This document shows positions 17,332 to 25,648 of a DNA stretch of 64,000 nucleotides, in pieces. The stretch's first letter is position 1. The number at the start of each line of letters is the position of its first letter. The notes under the pieces are model-generated. The model had not been told where the DNA came from. It searched no databases and worked only from the letters and a program-made list of their open reading frames with translations. Origin of the DNA: VAXT01 sp963728535 (GTDB taxonomy: Bacteria > Actinomycetota > Thermoleophilia > Gaiellales > Gaiellaceae); assembly GCA_963728535.1 (NCBI GenBank), contig CAVSKK010000001.1, positions 310,001-374,000 of the forward strand, read 5' to 3'. The position numbers were made by a program, and so were the translations under genes.

Positions 17332-18060
17332 TTAAATCTCGAGCTCGAGGCCGTCGTGCGTTTGCTCGAGGCCGCTGTCGAGCGGGAGCTCTTTGGGCCG
17401 GTGGGTGAGGAGCAAGCGCTTCGCACCCGAGGCTTCAAAGGCGGCCACGGCCTCGTCGGCGGACAGATGCCCTCGTGGCTCGCCGTCGAGCTCGCCGCGC
17501 TCGAGCGTGGCCTCGCAGAGGAAGAGGTCGACGTCCTTGGCCAGCGTTGCGAGCCGCTCGCTCGGCGCCGAATCGCCTGAGTAGGCGAGTGTTCGGTCGC
17601 TGTTCGAGACCCGGAAGCCGTACGTCTGCACGGTGTAGTGCGGGAGTCGCAGCGCCGTCAGTTCGAGCCCCGCGGCTTCGAACGGCTGCCCCTCCTCGTA
17701 CTCGCGCGGCTCGAAGACGCGCGCGAACATGTCGGGCGTGCCGAAGCGCGTGCCGAACCCGGCGAGCTCGTCTCGGCCTCCGGGGGGAAGCCAGAGCTCA
17801 GGCTTCTTGTAGTCGCGGCCGAGGCCCCACATCGTTCCCCAGACCCACGGGACGAGGTCTCCCCAGTGGTCGAGGTGGAAATGGGTGATCGCGATCGCGT
17901 CCATGTCGGGCCAGCCGTTGTGTCCGTTCGACCGCAGCCGCGCGAGCACGCCGGGCCCACAGTCGAGGAGCAGCTTGCCCGGGCCCTCGAGCAAGTAGCC
18001 GGACTGGGCACCGCCAGGATTCGGCCACGCGGGCGAGCACCCGACGACTGTCAACTTCAT
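17332..18060 (-). CDS. MBL-fold metallo-hydrolase (RNase Z / Rv1339-like)
   Basis: 242 aa from the ATG at 18060, which begins MKLTVVGCSPAWPNPGGAQS. Longer upstream frames run into the divergent mutase promoter and lack similarity. The metal-binding motif THFHLDHWGD (HxHxDH) is at about residue 60, with later ligands in LAYSGDS and LLTHRP. The overall pattern (SGYLL, LLDCGPGVL, DLFLCEATL, HLSADEA, RLLLTH) matches a mycobacterial Rv1339-type group related to RNase Z and cyclic-nucleotide phosphodiesterases. Substrate is uncertain. Transcribed divergently from the mutase small subunit. Confidence 0.85.
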   Translation of the reverse strand: MKLTVVGCSPAWPNPGGAQSGYLLEGPGKLLLDCGPGVLARLRSNGHNGWPDMDAIAITHFHLDHWGDLVPWVWGTMWGLGRDYKKPELWLPPGGRDELAGFGTRFGTPDMFARVFEPREYEEGQPFEAAGLELTALRLPHYTVQTYGFRVSNSDRTLAYSGDSAPSERLATLAKDVDLFLCEATLERGELDGEPRGHLSADEAVAAFEASGAKRLLLTHRPKELPLDSGLEQTHDGLELEI

Positions 18061-18087
18061 AGACACGATTTCCCCATTTACTGGACG

Positions 18088-18116
18088 TTCGACCTGGGCG
18101 AGATCTTCCCTAGACT
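18088..18116 (+). promoter_or_regulatory. Promoter of the mutase small subunit (leaderless start)
   Basis: TTCGAC (18088-18093), 17-bp spacer, TAGACT (18111-18116). Transcription would start about at the GTG (18124), and there is no ribosome-binding site, so translation is probably leaderless. Confidence 0.5.
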
Positions 18117-18123
18117 CCGGATT

Positions 18124-18522
18124 GTGGCTGCAAAGATACGTGTCGTCATCGCCAAGCCCGGACTTGATGGGCACGACCGGGGAGCGAAGATCATCGCACG
18201 GGCGCTTCGCGACGCCGGCATGGAGGTCATCTACACGGGCCTGCACCAGACGCCCGAGCAGATCGTCGAGACCGCGATCCAGGAGGACGCCGACGCCGTC
18301 GGCATCTCGATCCTCTCGGGAGCGCACATGACGCTCGTCCCGCGCATCCTCGAGGGCCTCAAGGAGAACGGGGCCGAGGACGTGCTCGTCGTCGTCGGGG
18401 GGACGATTCCGGACGAGGATGCCGCAGAACTGACCAGCCAGGGCGTCGCCGCGATCTTCACGCCGGGTGCGCCGACGACCGAGATCATCGACTTCCTGAA
18501 GCAGAAGGTCCCGGTCTCATAG
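18124..18522 (+). CDS. mcmA2: Acyl-CoA mutase small subunit, cobalamin-binding
   Basis: 132 aa. A stand-alone B12-binding domain: KPGLDGHDRGAKIIARAL carries the DxHxxG base-off/His-on motif, followed by VIYTGLHQTPEQIV, GISILSGAH and VVVGGTIP. It should bind adenosylcobalamin and pair with the large subunit at 14022-15692. GTG at 18124 is the first sensible start and coincides with the predicted transcription start. The stop (TAG) is overlapped by the frame of the enoyl-CoA hydratase, so the two are co-expressed. Confidence 0.92.
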   Translation: MAAKIRVVIAKPGLDGHDRGAKIIARALRDAGMEVIYTGLHQTPEQIVETAIQEDADAVGISILSGAHMTLVPRILEGLKENGAEDVLVVVGGTIPDEDAAELTSQGVAAIFTPGAPTTEIIDFLKQKVPVS

Positions 18523-19292
18523 CGGTCGACCTGACACGCGAGGACGGAATCGTCGTCCTCACGATCGCGAGGCCGGAGGCGCTCAACGCGCTCGACGTCG
18601 CGACGCTGACCGAGTTGCGCGACCGGTTGCTCGAGCTGCGGGACGACGCCGACGTCCGCGTCGTCGTCCTCACCGGCGCAGGCGACCGGGCATTTGCAGC
18701 AGGAGCGGACATCAAGTACATGAGCGGGCTCGGCGCGGACGAGGCGAAGGAGTGGGGCGAGCTCGGCCACGAAGTGGGCCGGCTCCTGGAGACGGGCCCG
18801 CAGCCCTCGATCGCGGCAGTGAACGGCCTCGCCCTCGGCGGCGGGTGCGAGCTCGCGCTCGCTTGCGACATCCGCTACTGCGCCTCGACGGCGAAGCTCG
18901 GCCAGCCGGAGGTGAACCTCGGGATCATCCCGGGGTGGGGCGGGACGCAGCGGCTCGCGCGCGTCTGTGGAACCGGGGTCGCGAAGGACCTGATCCTCAC
19001 CGGCCGGCCGGTGGACGCTGCCGAGGCGCTTCGCATCCGTCTCGTCTCGGCCGTCTTCGAGCCCGCCGAGCTGATGGCAAAGACGATGGAGACAGCGCGG
19101 CTGCTGGCGGCAAAGGGCCCACTCGCGCTCGCAGCTGCGAAGACGGCGACCAACGACGCGCTCCAGGGCGATCACGCCGAAAACCTCGATAGCGAAGCCG
19201 CTTTCTTCGGCGAGCTCTTCGCGACCGAGGACACGAAAGAGGGCTTGACCGCGTTTGTGGAGAAGCGCGAACCGCGCTTCCTCGGTCGCTGA
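18519..19292 (+). CDS. Enoyl-CoA hydratase/isomerase family protein (non-standard start)
   Basis: About 257 aa in this extended form. Crotonase-fold motifs: VLTIARPEALNALD at the N-terminus, FAAGADIKYM (oxyanion hole), ALGGGCELALACD (split oxyanion/helix), and QPEVNLGIIPGWGGTQRLAR with the catalytic Glu region. It should hydrate trans-2-enoyl-CoA in beta-oxidation or branched-chain acyl-CoA breakdown, fitting its operon with the mutase. The first ATG/GTG/TTG in frame is TTG at 18615, which would delete the conserved first beta-strand; the coding signal extends back to 18525. Possible starts are ATA (18519, overlapping the mutase TAG) or CTG (18531). The exact N-terminus is unresolved. Confidence 0.85.
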   Translation: MAVDLTREDGIVVLTIARPEALNALDVATLTELRDRLLELRDDADVRVVVLTGAGDRAFAAGADIKYMSGLGADEAKEWGELGHEVGRLLETGPQPSIAAVNGLALGGGCELALACDIRYCASTAKLGQPEVNLGIIPGWGGTQRLARVCGTGVAKDLILTGRPVDAAEALRIRLVSAVFEPAELMAKTMETARLLAAKGPLALAAAKTATNDALQGDHAENLDSEAAFFGELFATEDTKEGLTAFVEKREPRFLGR

Positions 19293-19393
19293 CTGCAAGC
19301 TAATCGTTACAGGGCTGTGACATTGGCGTGGCACACTGGATGCGGCGTCTGATCTCTTCCAGGCCGTTTTCGAATCCGGGAGGGTGAGAGAAC

Positions 19394-21166
19394 ATGAGAA
19401 TGAGGATCTGGCTCGTGCTCCTGGCGGCTCTGCCGCTTCTGGCAGTCGGTTCCGGTGCGTCTACGGCTAGCACCTCGGCATCTCCGCAGAACGGCCTGAT
19501 CGCCGCATTCGGTGGCGATGGGATCTACCTGATCGATGCCCAGCGCAGTAAGGCATGGAAGGTGCCGGGAACAACCGAGATGGGCGCACCCACGTGGTCG
19601 CCCGACGGGAGTCTGCTCGCGGTCGAAGGTTGGGCTGCAGGACAGCATCGTGTACACGATCAGGCCCGACGGCAGCGATCGGCGAGTCGTGCTTCGCAAT
19701 GCCTGGTCGCCATCCTGGTCGCCGGACGGGACCCGACTCGCTGTCGTCCGTGGCGAGGGCAACGACAGCATTCTTGTCACCGTCCGAGTCGACGGCAGCG
19801 ATGAGCACCAGATCACACACGTTTGCCGGGAATCGAGCCGGCCTCGAGAACCCGGTGTGGTCGCCCGACGGGAAGTGGATCGCATTCGTCGGCGGAGAAG
19901 GCGCGGTCATGCTCGTGAGCCCGAACGGCGAGGAACGGAATGCGGAGAATTGCGGACAGCGGGTGGAACCTCGCCTGGTCTCCGGATGCGTCAAAGCTTG
20001 CCTTCGAGACGACCGACGGGAAGGACTACAGGCAGGAGATCGTCGTCTTCGACCTCGCTACCGGGCAGCGGACTACCCTGCCCTCGTCAAGCCCTCCATC
20101 TCGGCCGTGGCCTGGTCTCCGGACGGAAAGCAGCTCGCATTCCTCTCGGCCAGGCCGATGCCGAAGAGCACCGTCGGCGGTTGCGGCGGCGAGATGCCGC
20201 TGGATCTCTGGCGGATGAATGCCGACGGGAGCAACCCGCACCGGATCAGCAAGGGCAACTACAGCGACCTGTCATGGGGGACGTTCCAGCCGGTGCCGAC
20301 ACCGAGCTCCCAGCCGGAGCCGAAGCCAAGCCTCCAGTCGCAGCCGAAGCCAACCCGCCAGTCTGAGCCCAAGCCAAGCCTCCAGTCCGGCGCCGAAGCC
20401 GAGCGTCTCCAGTCCGGGCCGCAGCCGAAGCCGAGCGCCGGCTCCGGTCCCGATTACGGGAACTCCTTCCACGCCCAGTACCCCATCGAACGCGACGAAG
20501 AGCCCGCGGAGGGTCCCGAAGATCGTCGCGACCGCGACCACCCTGCGAGCGCTCGGCAAGGGGCTGATCGCCGCGCGTGGCGGTGACGCGATCTATCTCA
20601 TCGATCCTCGCGGTGGCGACGTGCGCAAGATCCCGGGGACGGCGACGATGACCCAGCCCGCCTGGTCGCCTGACGGAAGCGTCCTGGCCGTCGAGCATGC
20701 TGACGCCAGCGGCACCAACGTGTACACGATCAGGCCCGACGGTAGTCATCCGCAACTCGTCCTGCGGAACGCTTCTTCGCCCTCTTGGTCTGTCGATGGG
20801 AAGCGACTCTTCGTCGTGCGCAACGGTGACGCCTCGGCCGTCTTGATGACCGTCCGCCCCGACGGAGGCGACGCCCGTGAGGTCGACCTTGAAAACGAGG
20901 ACGCCTACAGCGACCCCGCTGAGCCCGCTTTCCCGTCCGACGGCACCTGGATCGGCTTCTACGACGACGGCGGGCCGAGCCCCGTTTTCGACTCGTCGGC
21001 CGCTGCGTGGTCGCCCGACGCCAAGCACCTGGCATTCGTTTCGGACTCGAAGCCGGCCTTGTGGGTCGTAGCTGCCGACGGAGGAAGGCCGCGTCTCCTC
21101 GCGACCGGCATCTACGGCCGGCCGTCGTGGGCGGCGTCTCAGTCGACGCCTAAGTCGCGCGACTGA
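19394..21166 (+). pseudogene. Duplicated WD40-like/TolB-type beta-propeller gene with multiple frameshifts
   Basis: A secreted propeller (signal peptide IWLVLLAALPLLAVGSGAS) built from PD40-type blades: repeated WSPDG..LA and YTIRPDGS motifs. The coding signal changes frame about five times: near 19640, 19830, 19940, 20085 and 20390. Each time the blade pattern resumes in another frame (for example IVYTIRPDGSDRRVVL, then ENPVWSPDGKWIAFV, then SGWNLAWSPDASKLAF). The gene consists of two homologous halves joined by a Pro/Gln/Ser/Lys-rich repeat linker. GLIAAFGGDGIYLID near the start corresponds to GLIAARGGDAIYLID at about 20560. The second half (20420-21166) is open throughout but has no start or signal peptide of its own. 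Confidence 0.7.
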
Positions 21167-21170
21167 GGCG

Positions 21171-22094
21171 CTACTGCGAGGTGGGCAGGACGATCCGCTC
21201 GGCGCTGATCACGCCGGCCTTGCCGGCCAGAGCCGACGCAGTCACCGTCGCCTCCTCGGTCCAGATGCTTACGCGCTCGCCGCGCTTCACGCTCATGAGC
21301 GCGGCAGCCTGCCCGCCCGCGCCGCGCTCGATCGTCGCGTAGTCGGGGACCGTGAGGGTTAGCGGCCGGTCGAGCCTGCGCAGGGTGAGAGGCGTCGGAT
21401 GGGTTCGAAGCGTGTTCACGCGCACCCGCATCAACTCCGCTGTGACCGAGGTGACCGTCGCCGACATCGTCAGCGTGAACGGCTGGCTCGGCGGCGCGTA
21501 GAAGAGGAGCCTGCGGGCCTCGAGGAGGTACCGGTATGGGTTCGTGGCCCGTCCGCCACCCGGGTGCCGCTCGAAGTGAAGGTGCGGATGGATGCCGTTG
21601 GCGTCCCCCGAGTCCCCGACGAAGCCGACCGGCTGCCCGGCGAGGACGCGAGCCCCGCTCTTCAGGCCGCGCGGAAACGCGACGCCGTTCACACAGCGTC
21701 CCCGGTTGTCGTTGCCGTCCGTCAGGTCGTTGTTCAGATGGATGTACAGGTACGTCGTACCGCTCCGCCCGTCGAGGTAGAGCATGCAGCCGGCCCGCGA
21801 CGACCCCTTGTAGAACCGGACCTTCCCGGCCTCGGCGGCGAGTGCGAGCGCGCGCCGTGGAGCGAGGATGTCGATGCCCTCGTGGGATCCCTGGGGCCGC
21901 GGAGCCCCGAAGTCGTTCGAGAACTCGGCCGTGCCGAGCACGGGAAAGACGATCCGCTTCCGCGTCGGCGGTGGAGGCTTCGGCTTCGACTTCGGAGGAG
22001 GCGGCGGTTCAGGCGATGCGGCAGCCGTCCCTACGGCAATGCCGAAAAGGGCCAACACGAGAAGTGCTCGGGCTGTCGTCCGGTTTCTGACCAT
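21171..22094 (-). CDS. Secreted M23-family peptidase (LytM/peptidoglycan endopeptidase type)
   Basis: 307 aa. Signal peptide (about 1-26: ALLVLALFGIAVGTAAAS), a Pro/Lys-rich linker (PPPPPKSKPKPPPP), then the M23 domain (about 50-190). Zinc ligands are visible: H and D in SHEGIDI and the HxH of HPHLHFE; YLYIHL is the other conserved strand. A C-terminal beta-rich domain (about 200-307) of unknown function follows. It should cleave peptidoglycan cross-bridges or stems outside the membrane. The stop is 4 bp from the end of the convergent propeller pseudogene. Confidence 0.88.
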   Translation of the reverse strand: MVRNRTTARALLVLALFGIAVGTAAASPEPPPPPKSKPKPPPPTRKRIVFPVLGTAEFSNDFGAPRPQGSHEGIDILAPRRALALAAEAGKVRFYKGSSRAGCMLYLDGRSGTTYLYIHLNNDLTDGNDNRGRCVNGVAFPRGLKSGARVLAGQPVGFVGDSGDANGIHPHLHFERHPGGGRATNPYRYLLEARRLLFYAPPSQPFTLTMSATVTSVTAELMRVRVNTLRTHPTPLTLRRLDRPLTLTVPDYATIERGAGGQAAALMSVKRGERVSIWTEEATVTASALAGKAGVISAERIVLPTSQ

Positions 22095-22166
22095 AGGGCC
22101 GGGCCGCGCTCGAAGTGCGGGAGACTAACAGACGTTCCCGCGAGTCTCGGGCTTCGCTTCCCTCGT

Positions 22167-22172
22167 TAGAGT
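22167..22172 (+). promoter_or_regulatory. Candidate -10 element of the etf operon
   Basis: TAGAGT ends 8 nt before the etfB ATG (22181). No ribosome-binding site, consistent with a leaderless transcript. Confidence 0.45.
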
Positions 22173-22180
22173 CCCTGCCC

Positions 22181-22960
22181 ATGAAGATCGCGGTCTGTGT
22201 CAAGGAAGTCCCCGATGCGGGTATCCATAAGCGCATCGACCCTGGAACCCGGCGACTGGACCGCTCGGGCGAAGGGGCGTTGAATCAGTTCGACACACAG
22301 GCGGTCGAGGAGGCGCTGCGCATCAAGGAGGCGCAGGGAGACGGGGAGGTCGTTCTCATCTCGCTCGGGCCCGCCGGCGCCCTCGACTCGCTTCGCAAGG
22401 CGCTGGCCATGGGGGCGGACCGCGCGGTGCTCGTGACCGACGACGCCGCGGCCGGCTCCGATCTCGTCGCCACCTCGCGCGCGCTCGCCGCCGTCCTCGA
22501 GCGCGAGGGCGCGGACCTGGTCGTCTTCGGTCAGCAGTCGAGCGACTCGGACGGGGCGGTGCTCTGGGCCGCGGTCGCCGACCGCCTTCGGCAACCCGTG
22601 ATCTCGCAAGTGGCCGAGCTGACAGTCGGCGACGGAACCGTCCGCGGCAAGCGGCAGACCGAGTTTGGTTATGACGTGATCGAGGCGCCGTTGCCGGCCG
22701 TCGTCGCCGTCTCTGACGCGATCAACGAGCCGCGCTACCCGTCGCTCAAGGGGATCATGGGCGCGAAGAAGAAGCCGCAGGAGACGCTCTCCGGCGCAGA
22801 TCTCGGCCTCGACGCGGAAGCTCTCGGCGAGCAGGGGTCGGGCACGACGGTTCTCGCCCTCGGCGACCCGCCCCCGCGCGGCGATGCCCGCAAGATCGAG
22901 GACGACGGCAGCGCCGCGCAGCAGGTCGTCGACTTCTTGGCGGAGAGGAAGCTCCTGTGA
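22181..22960 (+). CDS. etfB: Electron transfer flavoprotein, beta subunit
   Basis: 259 aa. Begins MKIAVCVKEVPDAG, the standard EtfB N-terminus; the AMP-binding fold includes GADRAVLVTD and the signature VVFGQQSSDSDGAVLW, followed by P.VISQVAEL. With EtfA it forms the soluble FAD/AMP heterodimer that takes electrons from acyl-CoA dehydrogenases. The ATG at 22181 is chosen over an upstream frame extension because it matches the family start. First gene of etfB-etfA-ETF-QO, all with 4-bp overlaps, so a tight operon. Confidence 0.95.
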   Translation: MKIAVCVKEVPDAGIHKRIDPGTRRLDRSGEGALNQFDTQAVEEALRIKEAQGDGEVVLISLGPAGALDSLRKALAMGADRAVLVTDDAAAGSDLVATSRALAAVLEREGADLVVFGQQSSDSDGAVLWAAVADRLRQPVISQVAELTVGDGTVRGKRQTEFGYDVIEAPLPAVVAVSDAINEPRYPSLKGIMGAKKKPQETLSGADLGLDAEALGEQGSGTTVLALGDPPPRGDARKIEDDGSAAQQVVDFLAERKLL

Positions 22961-23919
22961 GCCTCGCCGTCTTTCTCGAGCACCACGAGGGCGAGCTCCA
23001 GAAGGGCGCGCTCGGTGTGCTGGGGAAGGCCGCCTCGTTGGGCGGCGACGTCGTCGGCATCGTCCTGGGCTCGGGCGTGACGGACCTGGCGGCGCAGGCG
23101 GGCAAGTACGGGGCGACGAACGTGGTCGTCGCGGACGCGCCGGAGCTCGAGGCGCCGCTTCCGCAGCCTCGCGTCGATGCACTGGCCGAGATCATTCAAG
23201 AGAAGGGAGTCGACACCGTCCTCTTCGCCGCGTCTGTGCTCGCCTCCGACGTCGCGGGCGGTCTCGCCGCGCGGCTCGACGCGGGGCTGAACTGGGATCT
23301 CGTCGACATCTCGCAGGAGGACGGCAAGCTCGTCGGCAAGCGGCCCGCGCTGGAGGACACGGTCTACGTCGACGTCGGTTGGACGAGTGAGCTGCGCCTC
23401 GCGCTCTTCCGCCCCGGCACCTTCGATCCGGTCGAGTCCGGCGGCGAAGCCCAGGTCGAAGAGCTCGCGCCGAGCTTCGAGGACTTCTCGACCGCAGCGA
23501 CGATGGTCGAGCAGGCGCACGAAGAAGCCGAGGGCCCGTCGATCGAGGACGCCGACGTGATCGTCGCGGGCGGCCGCGGCCTCGGCGGGCCGGAGAACTT
23601 CTCGCTCGTCGAGGCGCTGGCCAAGGCGCTCGGGGGCGCGGTCGCCGCAACGCGCGCGGTCGTCGACGCGGGCTGGTACCCGTACGCGACGCAGGTCGGG
23701 CAGACCGGGAAGACGGTCTCGCCGAAGCTCTACGTCGCCTGCGGGATCTCGGGCGCGATCCAGCACAAGGTCGGCATGCAGGGCTCGGGCACGGTGGTCG
23801 CGATCAACAAGGACCCGAATGCGCCGATCTTCGAGTACTGCGACCTGGGAGTGGTTGGCGACCTGCACGAGATCGTCCCGAAGCTGACCGAGCTCGTCCA
23901 GCAGCGCAGAGCCGGATGA
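22957..23919 (+). CDS. etfA: Electron transfer flavoprotein, alpha subunit
   Basis: 320 aa; GTG start overlapping the etfB stop. The C-terminal FAD domain is diagnostic: GRGLGGPENFSLVEALA, then AATRAVVDAGW, QVGQTGKTVSPKLYVACGIS (first 18 residues here) and INKDPNAPIFEYCDLGVVGD. The N-terminal domain is the usual Rossmann-like non-FAD domain. It binds the redox-active FAD and passes electrons to the ETF-QO encoded next. Confidence 0.95.
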   Translation: MSLAVFLEHHEGELQKGALGVLGKAASLGGDVVGIVLGSGVTDLAAQAGKYGATNVVVADAPELEAPLPQPRVDALAEIIQEKGVDTVLFAASVLASDVAGGLAARLDAGLNWDLVDISQEDGKLVGKRPALEDTVYVDVGWTSELRLALFRPGTFDPVESGGEAQVEELAPSFEDFSTAATMVEQAHEEAEGPSIEDADVIVAGGRGLGGPENFSLVEALAKALGGAVAATRAVVDAGWYPYATQVGQTGKTVSPKLYVACGISGAIQHKVGMQGSGTVVAINKDPNAPIFEYCDLGVVGDLHEIVPKLTELVQQRRAG

Positions 23920-25598
23920 CTCTTCGCCCCGCTGATTTCCCACCCTCGTTCACGCCGCGGGAGTTCGTCGCCGAGCCGAGTGACCCGCCGGACGAGCGGA
24001 TCGAGGTCGGGATCCTGATCGTCGGTGCTGGGCCCGCCGGCCTTGCCTGCGCAATCCGCCTCGGCCAGCTCGTCCAGGAATCGCCCGAGCTTGCCGAGCG
24101 CCTGGGCGAGGTGCCGGTCGCACTGCTGGAGAAGGGCAAGCAGCCCGGCTCGCACACCGTCTCCGGCGCGGTCGTCAACCCGCGCGGCCTGCGACGGCTC
24201 TTCCGCGGGACGAGGCAAATCGAGGACATGCCGTTCTACGGCGAGGTCGAGGCGGAGGGCGTCTACTTCCTGCGCGCCAAGACGTCGATGCGGATCCCGA
24301 CGCCGCCGACGATGAAGAACCACGGCAACTACGTCGCCTCGCTCTCGCAGCTCAGCCGCTGGCTGGCCGAGCAGGCCGAGGAAGCCGGCGTGACGATCCT
24401 GCCGGAGACCGCGGCCGAGAAGCTGCTCGTCAAGGAGGGTCGCGTGCTCGGCGTCCGCACCGGCGACAAGGGGCGCGGCCGAAACGGGGAGCCGCTGCCC
24501 AACTTCGAGCCGGGCTCGGACATCCTCGCGCGCGTGACCATTCTCTGCGAAGGCACGCAGGGGCATCTGACCGGGATCGCGCTCGACACGTTTGGGCTCG
24601 AGGGCGAGAGCCCGCAGGTCTGGGCGCTTGGCGTCAAGGAGGTCTGGAAGGTCGAGCGGCCTCTGCGGCGGGTCGTCCACACGATGGGCTGGCCCCTGCG
24701 CGCGGCCGCGAAATACCGCGAGTTCGGTGGGTCGTTCATCTACCCGATGGGTGACGACATGCTCACGATCGGGATGGTCGTCGGGCTCGACTACCGGGAC
24801 GCCGAGCTCTCCGTGCACGACCTGCTCCAGGAGCTGAAGACGAACCCGTTCGTGGGCAAGATGCTCCAGGGCGGAGAGCGGATCGCCTGGGGCGCGAAGA
24901 CGATCCCCGAGGGCGGCTTCGTCGCGCTGCCGAAGCGTCTGCACGCGCCCGGCCTGCTCCTGTGCGGTGACGGGGCCGGGATGGTCAACGTCCCGGCGTT
25001 GAAAGGCATCCACTATGCGGTCGAGTCGGGTCGCCTCGCCGCGGAGGCCGCGGTCGAGACGCTTCGGCCCGGACGCACTCCGTGGACGCCCGGAGCGCTC
25101 GGCACCTATGACGACGCCGTCCGCCAGAGCTTCATCTGGAGCGACCTCAAGGAGGTGCGCAACATGCGCCAGGCGTTCGGGCGCGGCTTCTACCTCGGCG
25201 GCATGCTCGCCGGGGCGATGACCGCGACCAAGGGGAACCTCCCGCCGGGAAACCTCGAGACCGAGCGCGACGCCGACCAGACGATCTTCCGCACCGATCG
25301 CGCCAAGAGCTATCCCGCGCCCGACGGGAAGCTCACGTTCGACAAGCTCTCCAGCGTCTACCTCTCCGGGAACCGGACCCGGGACGACGCGCCGAGCCAC
25401 CTTCGCGTCCAGACCCGCGTCCCGGAGGAGCTCGCCGTGCTCTGGGAGCGGATGTGCCCGGCACAGGTCTACGAGGCGGCCGACGGCACGGTCGAGGTGA
25501 CGCCGTCGAACTGCGTCCAGTGCGGCGCGATCACCGCCAAGGGCGGGCGGCTGACCCCGCCCGAGGGCGGCGCCGGCCCCGAGTACACCCTGACCTGA
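23916..25598 (+). CDS. Electron transfer flavoprotein-quinone oxidoreductase (ETF-QO)
   Basis: 560 aa. FAD-binding GAGPAGLACAIRL near residue 35, the conserved HTVSGAVVNPRGL, and GDGAGMVNVPALKGIHYA in the FAD C-terminal part. It carries electrons from ETF into the (mena)quinone pool at the membrane. The C-terminal 4Fe-4S region keeps MCPAQVYE and NCVQCGAI, but where family members have a third closely spaced cysteine (NCxxCKTCDIK pattern) this protein has Ile (codon ATC in ..TGCGGCGCGATC..). Three of the four usual ligands are therefore present. The protein otherwise ends normally (PPEGGAGPEYT). The last gene of the operon; its stop overlaps an inverted-repeat pair. Confidence 0.93.
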   Translation: MTLRPADFPPSFTPREFVAEPSDPPDERIEVGILIVGAGPAGLACAIRLGQLVQESPELAERLGEVPVALLEKGKQPGSHTVSGAVVNPRGLRRLFRGTRQIEDMPFYGEVEAEGVYFLRAKTSMRIPTPPTMKNHGNYVASLSQLSRWLAEQAEEAGVTILPETAAEKLLVKEGRVLGVRTGDKGRGRNGEPLPNFEPGSDILARVTILCEGTQGHLTGIALDTFGLEGESPQVWALGVKEVWKVERPLRRVVHTMGWPLRAAAKYREFGGSFIYPMGDDMLTIGMVVGLDYRDAELSVHDLLQELKTNPFVGKMLQGGERIAWGAKTIPEGGFVALPKRLHAPGLLLCGDGAGMVNVPALKGIHYAVESGRLAAEAAVETLRPGRTPWTPGALGTYDDAVRQSFIWSDLKEVRNMRQAFGRGFYLGGMLAGAMTATKGNLPPGNLETERDADQTIFRTDRAKSYPAPDGKLTFDKLSSVYLSGNRTRDDAPSHLRVQTRVPEELAVLWERMCPAQVYEAADGTVEVTPSNCVQCGAITAKGGRLTPPEGGAGPEYTLT

Positions 25599-25627
25599 GG
25601 GACAGTCCCTACCGAGGGACAGTCCCT
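25597..25627. repeat. Tandem inverted repeats GAGGGACAGTCCCT x2
   Basis: Two exact copies of GAGGGACAGTCCCT (25597-25610 and 25614-25627), each containing the hairpin AGGGAC-A-GTCCCT. The first overlaps the ETF-QO stop codon. No T-tract follows, so a REP-like element or a weak terminator are both possible. Confidence 0.5.
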
Positions 25628-25648
25628 GCCTGCACGTAGATTTACACG

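Noticed and set aside
14022..18522. Cobalamin riboswitch near the B12-dependent mutase genes
   Set aside because: The start regions at 14022 and 18124 have almost no leader, and I found no B12-box-like conserved core.
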